NCBI GenBank assembly: GCA_050014895.1
Contig: JBEKCL010000208.1
Location: 1-5,964 of the forward strand
DNA from: JAFGLP01 sp050014895
GTDB taxonomy: Bacteria; Chloroflexota; Dehalococcoidia; GIF9; UBA5629
Direction of reading: 5' to 3'
Length of the DNA stretch: 5,964 nucleotides
The notes under the pieces were generated by a model that saw only the letters and a program-made list of their open reading frames with translations, searched no databases and was not told where the DNA came from. Every line of letters starts with the position of its first letter. Position 1 is the stretch's first letter. Made by a program: the position numbers and the translations under genes. This document shows positions 1 through 5,586 of this stretch, in pieces.

Positions 1-210
1 GCCTACCTCTCCTATCCCATTGTTGATTTCCACCATTGAAGCACCAGAGACACTCCATCGCAATGTAGCTGGCTCATCTATAACAACTGGTGAAGGCGTG
101 ATCTTCAATTCAGTTATATAGATATTGGTAGCGGGACTACATGAAGTTAGCGACTCAATAGCAGCCACTGTGCAAACCAAGAATGTCAGAGTCAGCCACC
201 TTATCACCAT
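1..210 (-). CDS. Lipoprotein with Ig-like domain, 5' part only (runs off left edge)
   Basis: Reading leftward from the ATG at 210-208, all 70 codons to the window edge are open. The product starts MVIRWLTLTF and has a hydrophobic signal stretch at residues 5-19. A canonical lipobox, Leu21-Thr22-Ser23-Cys24, predicts lipidation at Cys24 and a surface location. After a short linker, residues about 34-70 look like the start of an Ig-like beta-sandwich repeat: ITPSPVVIDEPATLRWSVSG is followed by an acidic/Asn/Gly-rich turn ending in GIGEV. This pattern is common in extracellular proteins of Chloroflexota and archaea, where it often precedes other binding modules. A GGAG ribosome binding site at 221-218 lies 7 nt from the ATG and supports the start. 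The function beyond an exported, possibly adhesive or binding lipoprotein cannot be told because most of the gene is missing. Confidence 0.82.
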   Translation of the reverse strand, partial: MVIRWLTLTFLVCTVAAIESLTSCSPATNIYITELKITPSPVVIDEPATLRWSVSGASMVEINNGIGEVG

Positions 211-236
211 GAATCGTCTCCAAACAATGTGGGGAT

Positions 237-242
237 ATTATA
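237..242 (-). promoter_or_regulatory. -10 box for the lipoprotein gene
   Basis: The minus strand carries an exact TATAAT at 242-237. Transcription would start near 230, giving a leader of about 20 nt before the ATG at 210. No good -35 hexamer is seen 16-18 bp upstream, so the assignment rests on the -10 box and its position. Confidence 0.45.
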
Positions 243-296
243 CGCCTAAGCACAACCCTATGGGGATAGATTTAGGTACAAAAAGAATATTTCTTG

Positions 297-336
297 ATAA
301 ATAAAAAGGACGCCGGTAGCTTTTAGGGCCACCGGC
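297..336 (-). terminator. Intrinsic terminator, minus strand
   Basis: GCCGGT at 312-317 pairs perfectly with ACCGGC at 331-336. Two further inner pairs (319-320 with 328-329) follow one mismatch. Read on the minus strand, the hairpin is followed by TCCTTTTTATTTAT. It would end a transcript arriving from the right, most likely that of the 2TM-domain gene about 265 bp upstream, or an unrecognised transcript from 341-600. It also insulates the lipoprotein promoter at about 240. Confidence 0.65.
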
Positions 337-340
337 ATCG

Positions 341-600
341 CGTGATTTACTGAGAAATAGGTGTATGTCGGGATCGCTAGACTCTGCTTTTAATGGACTT
401 GAGAGCAGCAGATTACCGTAGAGGGTGCCGGGGTTGGCATGGGTTTCCAGTCCACGTTAATGATGTGGGCTCAGTTAACTTGCATCACCAAACTGAATCC
501 GGATAAGGAAAAAATGCGGCGAGCGTTGCATAGATTTAAGATCAGCGTAGCACGGTATTATGCAAAGGCGCAGGAGCGGCAGGGTCTCAATGGGACCTAC
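341..600. other. 260-bp stretch without a convincing gene
   Basis: No recognisable gene or RNA family is seen here. The best coding candidate is a plus-strand frame from ATG 439 to TGA 606, 55 codons. Its second half is basic and helix-prone (EKMRRALHRFKISVARYYAK). It has only a G-rich stretch in front of it, resembles no family I recognise, and overlaps the last 6 bases of the 2TM gene on the other strand. The minus strand also has an open frame of more than 60 codons here, but with no start codon or homology that I can name. The stretch may be an unusually long 3' untranslated region of the 2TM transcript, or the remains of a decayed gene. Confidence 0.4.
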
Positions 601-894
601 CTATGACTGCCCGCTGTTTTTCTTTAGCCGGCGGACTTCCTTCTCAATCTCATTCCGTTCCCAGTCACCATGTGACACAAAGACCTTCAGCCCATGCACG
701 AGCAATCCGACGCCCCACCCTGCCATGGTAAAGGCAGGCCAAAAAAGGATGCCTCTGGTGAATATGGCCCATATACACACCAGTAAAGAATTGACTATCA
801 CATATACGATCAAATGCACGAAGAATCCTTGTTTCGCCCGGACTCTTAGCACGGCAATTTTGCGGATCTCATCGTCGGTCATTTGAGTTGACAT
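601..894 (-). CDS. 2TM domain-containing membrane protein
   Basis: This 97-residue protein has the layout of the small 2TM domain family (PF13239-like). A charged N-terminal helix (residues 7-21, with RKIAVLRVRAKQGF) leads into a first membrane span at about 22-44. A short loop with FWP (51-53) leads to a second span at about 54-73, and a charged C-terminal helix (WERNEIEKEVRRLKK, 78-92) follows. Both ends should lie on the same side, probably the cytoplasm. In other proteins this domain occurs alone or fused to histidine kinases and LytTR regulators; its biochemical role is not established. An AGGAG site at 908-904 lies 9 nt from the ATG and supports the start. The gene is transcribed divergently from the repeat membrane protein at 1098 and appears to be a single-gene unit. 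Confidence 0.85.
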   Translation of the reverse strand: MSTQMTDDEIRKIAVLRVRAKQGFFVHLIVYVIVNSLLVCIWAIFTRGILFWPAFTMAGWGVGLLVHGLKVFVSHGDWERNEIEKEVRRLKKNSGQS

Positions 895-945
895 ATCTAT
901 TTACTCCTGACTTATTACCTTCACATTTTATCTCTATATTGTCGG

Positions 946-951
946 ATTATA
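946..951 (-). promoter_or_regulatory. -10 box for the 2TM-domain gene
   Basis: An exact TATAAT on the minus strand at 951-946 lies about 50 bp before the ATG at 894. The hexamer about 17-18 bp upstream (around TCGCAA) matches the -35 consensus only weakly. It sits back to back with a plus-strand promoter about 80 bp away, so one regulator could act on both genes. Confidence 0.5.
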
Positions 952-1030
952 CACCTATGCCTGAGTATTGCGAGGGGATCACCATCTGGTCGCCAACAAT
1001 TGATCGCGGGGCCCTAACGGCGAACGTACC

Positions 1031-1059
1031 TTGTATCCATGTCAAGGTAAATGTAAAAT
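1031..1059 (+). promoter_or_regulatory. Sigma-70-like promoter for the repeat membrane protein
   Basis: TTGTAT (1031-1036) and TAAAAT (1054-1059) are separated by exactly 17 bp. The -10 differs from consensus at one base. Transcription would start near 1066, about 30 nt before the ATG at 1098. It probably also serves the esterase 89 bp beyond the first gene, since no terminator lies between them. Confidence 0.5.
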
Positions 1060-1097
1060 CTTAATAGCATGTCATATTATCAGAAGGAGGTGGAAAT

Positions 1098-1529
1098 ATG
1101 TCCTGGTTAAACCTGGGGTTGCCAGTGGGTGGTCCTGCTTTAGGCATCATCCTAATTCTTATTGGTATCGTAATATTCATATTCCCGCGTATCATTAATT
1201 ATCTTATTGGAATAGCTCTTATTATTAGCGGCGTTATGTGGTGTATGGGTGGAGGCTGGATATGGGGAATAATCTCCATCATTTTCGGCATTATAGTCAT
1301 GATCTTCCCCAGGATTTTGAATTACATTGTGGGGATATATTTAATTATAGCAGGCCTGATGCAGATTCTTGCTTCGGGTTGGGTTATGTGGCCTCTTATC
1401 ATGGGCGCTCTTACGCTTCTCTTTGGCATCATCGTGATGGTCAATCCGGGCGTGCTTAATGCTCTGGTTGCAATCTATTTCATCATCCAGGGTGTGTTTT
1501 TACTTGCCCAGTACTATCATTGGTTCTAA
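1098..1529 (+). CDS. Membrane protein of three tandem DUF3096/HdeD-like repeats
   Basis: This 143-residue, very hydrophobic protein is built from three copies of one unit. The units begin near Gly16, Gly57 and Gly103. Each runs G-I-I-x-I-x-x-G-I-x-x-x-I-x-P, then an R/G-I/V-L/I-N turn, then a second hydrophobic helix ending in a Gly and an aromatic residue. The landmark prolines are Pro30, Pro71 and Pro117, with Asn34, Asn75 and Asn121 four residues later. This predicts six membrane helices in three hairpins and almost no soluble part. The unit resembles single-hairpin DUF3096 proteins and the DUF308/HdeD family, which is linked to acid resistance in enterics; a stress role here is inference only. 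AAGGAGGT at 1084-1091, 6 nt before the ATG, is a near-perfect ribosome binding site and fixes the start. The esterase follows on the same strand after 89 bp. Confidence 0.82.
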   Translation: MSWLNLGLPVGGPALGIILILIGIVIFIFPRIINYLIGIALIISGVMWCMGGGWIWGIISIIFGIIVMIFPRILNYIVGIYLIIAGLMQILASGWVMWPLIMGALTLLFGIIVMVNPGVLNALVAIYFIIQGVFLLAQYYHWF

Positions 1530-1556
1530 CCGCTGACTGAACGCAGTATTGAAATG

Positions 1557-1608
1557 CGCCCGGGGTCTCTCATAGTACATATAGACGGCCCGGGCGATAA
1601 ATGAGAGA
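1557..1608 (+). promoter_or_regulatory. Two interleaved 8-bp stems (possible pseudoknot) before the esterase ribosome binding site
   Basis: CGCCCGGG (1557-1564) is the exact reverse complement of CCCGGGCG (1589-1596). Within the loop between them, TCTCTCAT (1566-1573) is the exact reverse complement of ATGAGAGA (1601-1608). The order 5'-A-B-A'-B' is that of an H-type pseudoknot, or of two mutually exclusive hairpins. The B' arm ends on the first base of the Shine-Dalgarno AGGAGGT (1608-1614). Whether it folds and controls translation is inference. No T-run follows, so it does not look like an intrinsic terminator. Confidence 0.4.
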
Positions 1609-1618
1609 GGAGGTCCAT

Positions 1619-3211
1619 ATGTGTGCCAGGAGATTTGTCATGGCAGTTGCGGCAGCCTTTTTTGCCGTAATTGCCGTAATCTCTACGGCCGGTTGCCACC
1701 TCCCGCCCAGCCTTGAGGTAATCGGCATTGACAGCGGCAAGGTTCGGGGAGCGTTGGTTAATGAAGTATGGACGTACTTTGGTATTCCCTATGCTGCTGC
1801 CCCTATCGGAGATCTCCGGTGGCGCGAGCCACAGCCGGTGGTGCCATGGGATGGGATTCGGGATGTTACCAAATTTGGGCCGGCATGTCCCCAACCTAAA
1901 TCCGTGTTATATGATGTTGGGCAGACCAGTGAAGATTGCCTGTATTTGAACATATGGTCCCCGGCCAAGACTGTCAAGGATGACCTTCCGGTCATGGTCT
2001 GGATACACGGCGGCAGCTTCATTACAGGTACAGGTTCATCGAAGATGTACGATGGGATGAATCTGGCAAAACAAAATGTCATAGTGGTGACGATTAACTA
2101 CAGGCTTGGACCGTTTGGGTTCCTTTCACATCCTCTTCTCAGCAAGGAATCGCAGCATGGGGTATCCGGCAACTACGGGTTGTTGGACCAGATTGCTGCT
2201 TTGAACTGGGTCAAAAAGAACATCAAGGCATTTGGCGGTAAGCCGGACAGGATAACGGTCTGGGGTGAATCGGCAGGGGCCGCCAGTGTATGCGATTTAA
2301 TGGTGAGCCCGCTTGCCCACGGGCTGTTTCAAAGGGCCATTGCGGAAAGCGGCTCATTCAGTGACGCCTTTCCTCAGAATAGAGATGATATGGTTGACAA
2401 GGCGGAGAAAACAGGCCAGCAGGTTGCGGCAGCTCTTGGCTGCGACAAGGCCGACAATGTGCTCGCAGCCATGCGGCTGAAGAGCGCCGATGAAGTGATG
2501 GCAGCAGCTTTCACGGATTATGATCCCAATCAAAGCGTGAAATTCAGACCTGTGGTGGATGGATGGGTAATCCCGGATAACCCCTGGTCGCTTTTCACGG
2601 CGGGGAAGCAGGAAAAAGTGCCACTACTGATCGGTACCAACGCTGATGAAGGAACTATCTTTGTAATCCCAGACCCGAAGGTGGCGAAAATGTCAGAGCA
2701 GGATTATCGGGATTACGTGACAAGTGTATACGGAGATCATGCTTCTGATGTGATTGCTGCTTTTCCGGCAGTTTCCAAGGCGGACGTGCCTATCGCCATG
2801 AGCAAACTGCGCACCGTCCTGGCTATGAGTGCTGGAGCCTTGCATGCGGCGGATACTACTGTCATAAATAAGTCCAGAGTTTTCCAGTATCAATTCACAC
2901 GCATTCCTGATACTCCTTTGAAAATGTTCGGCGCTTTTCACGGACTGGAGATATTCTATGTCTTCGGCAATCTAAAGGCTGATAAAGTCAGTATCCCCGA
3001 CGATAAGATTGATACTGAATTATCGCAGGCAATGACCAAATACTGGTGCAATTTCGCCAAGACCGGCGATCCGAATGATCCGAAGCTGCCAAAATGGCCT
3101 GCATATTCAGTAGACAAACGCCAATACCTGGAGTTGGGCGATAAGATTACGGCGAAATCAGACCTCTATAAGGAGTACTTCGGACTGATAGATGAAATTG
3201 TGACGAAATGA
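1619..3211 (+). CDS. Carboxylesterase type B (para-nitrobenzyl esterase-like), exported
   Basis: This 530-residue alpha/beta hydrolase of the carboxylesterase B family (PF00135) hydrolyses carboxylic esters; the natural substrate is unknown. Counting from ATG 1619, the family landmarks are all present. These are EDCLYLN (105-111), the oxyanion-hole motif HGGSF (130-134), the nucleophile elbow GESAG (216-220, Ser218), the acid in NADEG (Glu344), the histidine in AFHGLE (His441) and the late motif FAKTGDPN (479-486). Cys90 and Cys107 match the usual N-terminal disulfide. The length is normal and the catalytic triad is intact. Residues 4-25 form a signal peptide ending Ser-Thr-Ala-Gly-Cys26. This suggests a lipoprotein, although Thr at -3 is not the usual Leu/Val/Ile, so ordinary secretion is possible. 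The in-frame ATG at 1601 is rejected as start because AGGAGGT (1608-1614) lies inside it and is correctly placed for 1619. The gene overlaps the next ORF by 4 bases. Confidence 0.93.
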   Translation: MCARRFVMAVAAAFFAVIAVISTAGCHLPPSLEVIGIDSGKVRGALVNEVWTYFGIPYAAAPIGDLRWREPQPVVPWDGIRDVTKFGPACPQPKSVLYDVGQTSEDCLYLNIWSPAKTVKDDLPVMVWIHGGSFITGTGSSKMYDGMNLAKQNVIVVTINYRLGPFGFLSHPLLSKESQHGVSGNYGLLDQIAALNWVKKNIKAFGGKPDRITVWGESAGAASVCDLMVSPLAHGLFQRAIAESGSFSDAFPQNRDDMVDKAEKTGQQVAAALGCDKADNVLAAMRLKSADEVMAAAFTDYDPNQSVKFRPVVDGWVIPDNPWSLFTAGKQEKVPLLIGTNADEGTIFVIPDPKVAKMSEQDYRDYVTSVYGDHASDVIAAFPAVSKADVPIAMSKLRTVLAMSAGALHAADTTVINKSRVFQYQFTRIPDTPLKMFGAFHGLEIFYVFGNLKADKVSIPDDKIDTELSQAMTKYWCNFAKTGDPNDPKLPKWPAYSVDKRQYLELGDKITAKSDLYKEYFGLIDEIVTK

Positions 3212-3600
3212 TGCCGGTTTCAGCGTGCCTTCATTGGACAGGCATGTACCGGATTCCTACTGCCAGTGATGTAACCCAATGGGATGCTGATAGTCAGCAG
3301 TGGGGCGACATCATTGACATATCGAGTCTCGCAAGTATGCAAGATGTTTGCAAGAACTATAAGGCCTATTCACAGGCTGGTTCGTTTAGCCCGTTTGGCT
3401 ATAGTCTATGTTCAGTTCTCGCCAATATCGATGTGGCCGCCATTGGCCTGCATCCCAGCGCTTTTGTGGATAAGAATGGTAAACCCGACCACGAAAAAAT
3501 ACAGAAAATCAATGCAATAGTGAAGTGGGTGAAGACTTTTGCCACAATTACCACGTTCGAGCAATGGTATAACTACACATCAAACCGGAATTTACCTTAG
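3208..3600 (+). CDS. Hypothetical protein, translationally coupled to the esterase
   Basis: The ATG at 3208 overlaps the esterase stop codon in an ATGA arrangement, which suggests coupled translation; no separate Shine-Dalgarno site is visible. A second ATG follows at 3211. The 130-residue product is not recognised. It has no signal peptide and no clear membrane span. It is rich in Trp, Tyr and Ser in its first half, and has cysteines at 7, 48 and 68. Its C-terminal third (residues about 86-121) is a charged-then-amphipathic stretch containing NGKPDHEKIQKINAIVKWVK. Composition and length argue that it is, or recently was, a real coding sequence. It could be an intact partner of the esterase or the C-terminal remnant of a larger protein joined here by a deletion. 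The abrupt N-terminus without an export signal, next to an exported enzyme, favours caution. A stop at 3193-3195 limits the frame upstream. Confidence 0.55.
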   Translation: MMPVSACLHWTGMYRIPTASDVTQWDADSQQWGDIIDISSLASMQDVCKNYKAYSQAGSFSPFGYSLCSVLANIDVAAIGLHPSAFVDKNGKPDHEKIQKINAIVKWVKTFATITTFEQWYNYTSNRNLP

Positions 3601-3626
3601 CTCATAGTGTTCAGGGAACGATCATT

Positions 3627-3653
3627 CAGTACCTGCTTTTAGGAGCTGATTTT
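3627..3653 (+). terminator. Weak candidate terminator for the esterase unit
   Basis: CAGT (3627-3630) pairs with GCTG (3645-3648), including one G-U pair. CCT (3632-3634) pairs with AGG (3641-3643) around a GCTTTT loop, with one A-A mismatch between the two helices. ATTTTGG follows. The stem is short and the T-run only four long, so this is a tentative assignment based mainly on its place just after the stop codon at 3600. Confidence 0.25.
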
Positions 3654-3660
3654 GGAAATG

Positions 3661-3690
3661 AAAAAGGGACGAAGTTGGTGCCTTCGTCCC
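3661..3690 (-). terminator. Intrinsic terminator of the small anchored-protein gene
   Basis: GGGACGAAG (3666-3674) is the perfect reverse complement of CTTCGTCCC (3682-3690), with a 7-nt loop. On the minus strand the stem is followed by TTTTTCATTTCC. It lies about 48 bp beyond the stop codon of the minus-strand gene (3738). On the plus strand no T-run follows, so it is not bidirectional. Confidence 0.8.
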
Positions 3691-3737
3691 CTGCCGTAAG
3701 GATGTTTATACTTCAATCTGTCATACAATCGTATCAG

Positions 3738-4004
3738 TTAGTTCCAGCGCCAGGCCATGCATCTGCCCGGTCCGTAGCCAACTGCGGGTCCATTTTGGTT
3801 CTGATTTCCGCTAGCTGAACGCCAGCCATACCCATAGCAATATGGACCATTCACATATTGACCGACGGTCGTATTCCCATTCTGGTAAGCTAAGGACTGA
3901 CTCCTATTATTGCCATTGGTAATGACCAGGGTCAGACTCACAGCCGTAAGTACGAGCAAAACTGCAAGTACGATGGGTAGCCCGATTTTCATCCAGTTAT
4001 TCAT
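3738..4004 (-). CDS. Small membrane-anchored or secreted Gly/Tyr/Asn-rich protein
   Basis: This 88-residue protein was not matched to any family. After MNNWMKIGLP comes a single hydrophobic segment at residues 9-29, an uncleaved anchor or a signal peptide. The remaining 59 residues are polar and low in complexity. They are rich in Asn, Gly, Gln and Tyr, with a GPYCYGYGW stretch (53-61) and a GYGPGRCMAWRW end (76-87). The only two cysteines, Cys56 and Cys82, lie in the exported part and could form one disulfide. The likely location is the outer face of the membrane; the function is unknown. AAAGGGGG at 4021-4014 is an acceptable ribosome binding site 9 nt from the ATG. The gene stands alone: it has its own terminator, converges with the esterase unit and diverges from the helicase gene. 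A 10-bp inverted repeat spans its leader. Confidence 0.68.
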   Translation of the reverse strand: MNNWMKIGLPIVLAVLLVLTAVSLTLVITNGNNRSQSLAYQNGNTTVGQYVNGPYCYGYGWRSASGNQNQNGPAVGYGPGRCMAWRWN

Positions 4005-4016
4005 TTCTTATACCCC

Positions 4017-4069
4017 CTTTCATGATTATGCGTTTATTTTATAAGCTATTTGTGAATCTATCATGAAAG
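4017..4069 (-). repeat. Perfect 10-bp inverted repeat upstream of the small anchored-protein gene
   Basis: CTTTCATGAT at 4017-4026 is the exact reverse complement of ATCATGAAAG at 4060-4069, with 33 bp between. The inner arm overlaps the start of the minus-strand Shine-Dalgarno (AAAGGGGG), and -10-like sequences such as TATAAA (4043-4038) lie between the arms. It could be a pair of regulator half-sites around the promoter. If transcription starts further upstream, it could instead be an mRNA hairpin that hides part of the ribosome binding site. Confidence 0.45.
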
Positions 4070-4121
4070 CTAAAGCACGTTTGTGTGAAGTTAAATTGCA
4101 TATGTAATAAGATGCCCCGGG

Positions 4122-4150
4122 TTTACGTTGGAGTTTACATAGTGTATAAT
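4122..4150 (+). promoter_or_regulatory. Sigma-70-like promoter for the RNA helicase gene
   Basis: TTTACG (4122-4127) and an exact TATAAT (4145-4150) are 17 bp apart, the best promoter in the window. Transcription would start near 4157, leaving a leader of about 110 nt before the preferred start at 4267. A second TATAAT occurs at 4189-4194 but without a convincing -35 box; it may be a secondary promoter. Confidence 0.65.
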
Positions 4151-4266
4151 TCATGCATAGTTCAAGTTTAGGTTATTCACAAGCTTCTTATAATCTCCCA
4201 CCAGATTAATCTCAAGTTATTGGATGGCCCAACCTGGCTAAAATGAATAATAAAAGAGGTCATCCA

Positions 4267-5472
4267 TTGAGTTTCCAAAATTTCAATCTTCATCCTAGCA
4301 TCATGGCTGGGGTTGAGGGGCAAGGTTACACCGTGCCTACACCCATCCAGATGGAGGCAATCCCCCCGATTATGCAGGGCCGTGATATTATAGGCTTGGC
4401 GCAGACCGGGACGGGCAAAACGGCAGCTTTTCTACTGCCGGTACTTCATCGTTTGATGCAACTTCCCAGGGGCAAAATTGGGGCCCTTGTTATCTCTCCA
4501 ACACGTGAACTGGCCGAGCAAACCTGCGAGGCCATTGACGATCTGGGGAAGAAAACCGGTCTGAATAGTATCGCCATCTACGGCGGCGTTGGAATGGACC
4601 AGCAGGTACGCAGGTTACGCAACGGCGTAGAGATTGCCGTCGCTTGTCCGGGACGTCTACTTGATCATATCTGGAAGGGTACAATAGACCTGTCTCACCT
4701 GGATATGCTGGTAATCGACGAGGCAGACCGCATGTTCGACATGGGGTTCCTGCCCGATATAAAAAGCATTCTAAAATGCGTGATGCAGCGACGTCAGACG
4801 TTGCTATTCTCGGCTACTATGCCTGCCGATATCAAAAGGTTAATTAACGAAACCTTGCGAAATCCTGTTACTGTACAGATAGGCCACTCAGCTCCTGTCG
4901 CCAGTGTATCGCATGCGCTTTACCCTGTAAAGCAGCATCTGAAATCGGCGCTGTTGATAGAATTCCTCAAGCGTAATGAAACTGAATCCGTGCTTATATT
5001 TACACGGACCAAGCACCGCACGGACAGGGTTGCGCTGCAATTGAAGAGGGCTGGATTCAGGGCGTCTTGCTTACATGGTGACATGGCCCAGAATAAGCGT
5101 CAGGCTGCTCTTGATGGTTTCCGCTCAGGGTCAATAAAAATCCTGGTGGCGACTGATATAGCCGCCAGGGGAATTGATGTGCTCAGCATATCGCATGTCA
5201 TTAACTACGATATGCCTGACAGTACAGACGCGTATACTCACAGGATCGGCCGTACAGGAAGGATCGATCAGAAGGGCGATGCTTTGACGTTTGTGACACA
5301 TGAGGATGCTGCACTCATACGCGATATTGAGCGTATTCTCAAGGCGGCTCTGGAGCGCAAGACATTAGAGGGTTTTGATTACGCCGCGCCTGCACCGGCA
5401 GTTGCATATGAACGCTCTGCAGCGCCGTCACGCGGATACAGCACAGCAAGGCCGCGTATCAGAAGCCGCTAG
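4267..5472 (+). CDS. DEAD-box ATP-dependent RNA helicase, RhlE-like
   Basis: This 401-residue SF2 helicase unwinds RNA duplexes or remodels RNA-protein complexes using ATP; likely roles are ribosome assembly, mRNA decay or cold adaptation. Counting from TTG 4267, both RecA domains carry every motif: Q motif GYTVPTPIQ (20-28), motif I AQTGTGKT (45-52), PTREL (78-82), GG (106-107), CPGR (127-130, Cys where Thr is usual), DEAD (151-154), SAT (182-184), IFTRT (244-248), TDIAARGID (296-304) and HRIGRTGR (325-332). The tail after about 372 is short, Ala/Pro-rich then basic. An ATG at 4243 would add 8 residues but has no ribosome binding site. TTG 4267 is preceded by AAAGAGGT at 6-nt spacing and gives the family-typical N-terminus (M)SFQNFNLHP. 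The start is therefore probable, not proven. The gene is monocistronic, with its own promoter and terminator. Confidence 0.95.
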   Translation: MSFQNFNLHPSIMAGVEGQGYTVPTPIQMEAIPPIMQGRDIIGLAQTGTGKTAAFLLPVLHRLMQLPRGKIGALVISPTRELAEQTCEAIDDLGKKTGLNSIAIYGGVGMDQQVRRLRNGVEIAVACPGRLLDHIWKGTIDLSHLDMLVIDEADRMFDMGFLPDIKSILKCVMQRRQTLLFSATMPADIKRLINETLRNPVTVQIGHSAPVASVSHALYPVKQHLKSALLIEFLKRNETESVLIFTRTKHRTDRVALQLKRAGFRASCLHGDMAQNKRQAALDGFRSGSIKILVATDIAARGIDVLSISHVINYDMPDSTDAYTHRIGRTGRIDQKGDALTFVTHEDAALIRDIERILKAALERKTLEGFDYAAPAPAVAYERSAAPSRGYSTARPRIRSR

Positions 5473-5495
5473 AAAACACAGAAATCCGGATAATA

Positions 5496-5532
5496 AAGCG
5501 GTGAACCCTTAGGGTTCACCGCTTCTTTTATT
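5496..5532 (+). terminator. Strong intrinsic terminator of the helicase gene
   Basis: AAGCGGTGAACCC (5496-5508) pairs perfectly with GGGTTCACCGCTT (5512-5524) around a TTA loop, a 13-bp stem, and is followed by CTTTTATT. It begins 23 bp after the helicase stop codon and separates this unit from the next gene. Confidence 0.9.
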
Positions 5533-5556
5533 AAAAACATATGATATAGTCCGATG

Positions 5557-5586
5557 TTGACGAGTACAACAGCTACGTGATAGATT
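5557..5586 (+). promoter_or_regulatory. Promoter for the GGDEF-like gene
   Basis: TTGACG (5557-5562, five of six consensus bases) and TAGATT (5581-5586, four of six) are 18 bp apart. The start of transcription would fall near 5593, inside the perfect 10-bp palindrome TAAGCGCTTA (5593-5602). That placement would suit a repressor site, but this is only inference. Confidence 0.5.

Noticed and set aside
270..460. Minus-strand open frame of more than 60 codons crossing the terminator hairpin
   Set aside because: No start codon with a ribosome binding site, it reads through a good terminator, and the translation matches nothing I recognise.
560..886. Plus-strand reading frame of 108 codons opposite the 2TM-domain gene
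   Set aside because: It is the antisense of a gene with clear family features and a good ribosome binding site; its own translation is low in sense (Ser/Arg/Thr-rich) with no start signal.
1557..1596. GC-rich hairpin as an intrinsic terminator of the repeat membrane protein gene
   Set aside because: The stem is followed by GATAAATGAG with no T-run on the plus strand and no T-run on the minus strand either.
1601..1618. ATG at 1601 as the esterase start
   Set aside because: The Shine-Dalgarno AGGAGGT (1608-1614) lies downstream of it and fits ATG 1619; the extra residues MREEVH would also precede a normal signal peptide.
1526..2941. Several minus-strand open frames of 80-120 codons (for example 1526-1894, 1789-2082 and 2693-2941)
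   Set aside because: They lie opposite the esterase, which has all catalytic motifs; the antisense translations show no family features and no ribosome binding sites.
3284..3520. Second plus-strand frame of 78 codons within the ORF at 3208-3600
   Set aside because: No ribosome binding site and no coherent composition; the frame coupled to the esterase stop is the better candidate.
4490..4684. Minus-strand frame of 64 codons inside the helicase gene
   Set aside because: Arg-rich antisense shadow of a fully motif-complete DEAD-box gene.
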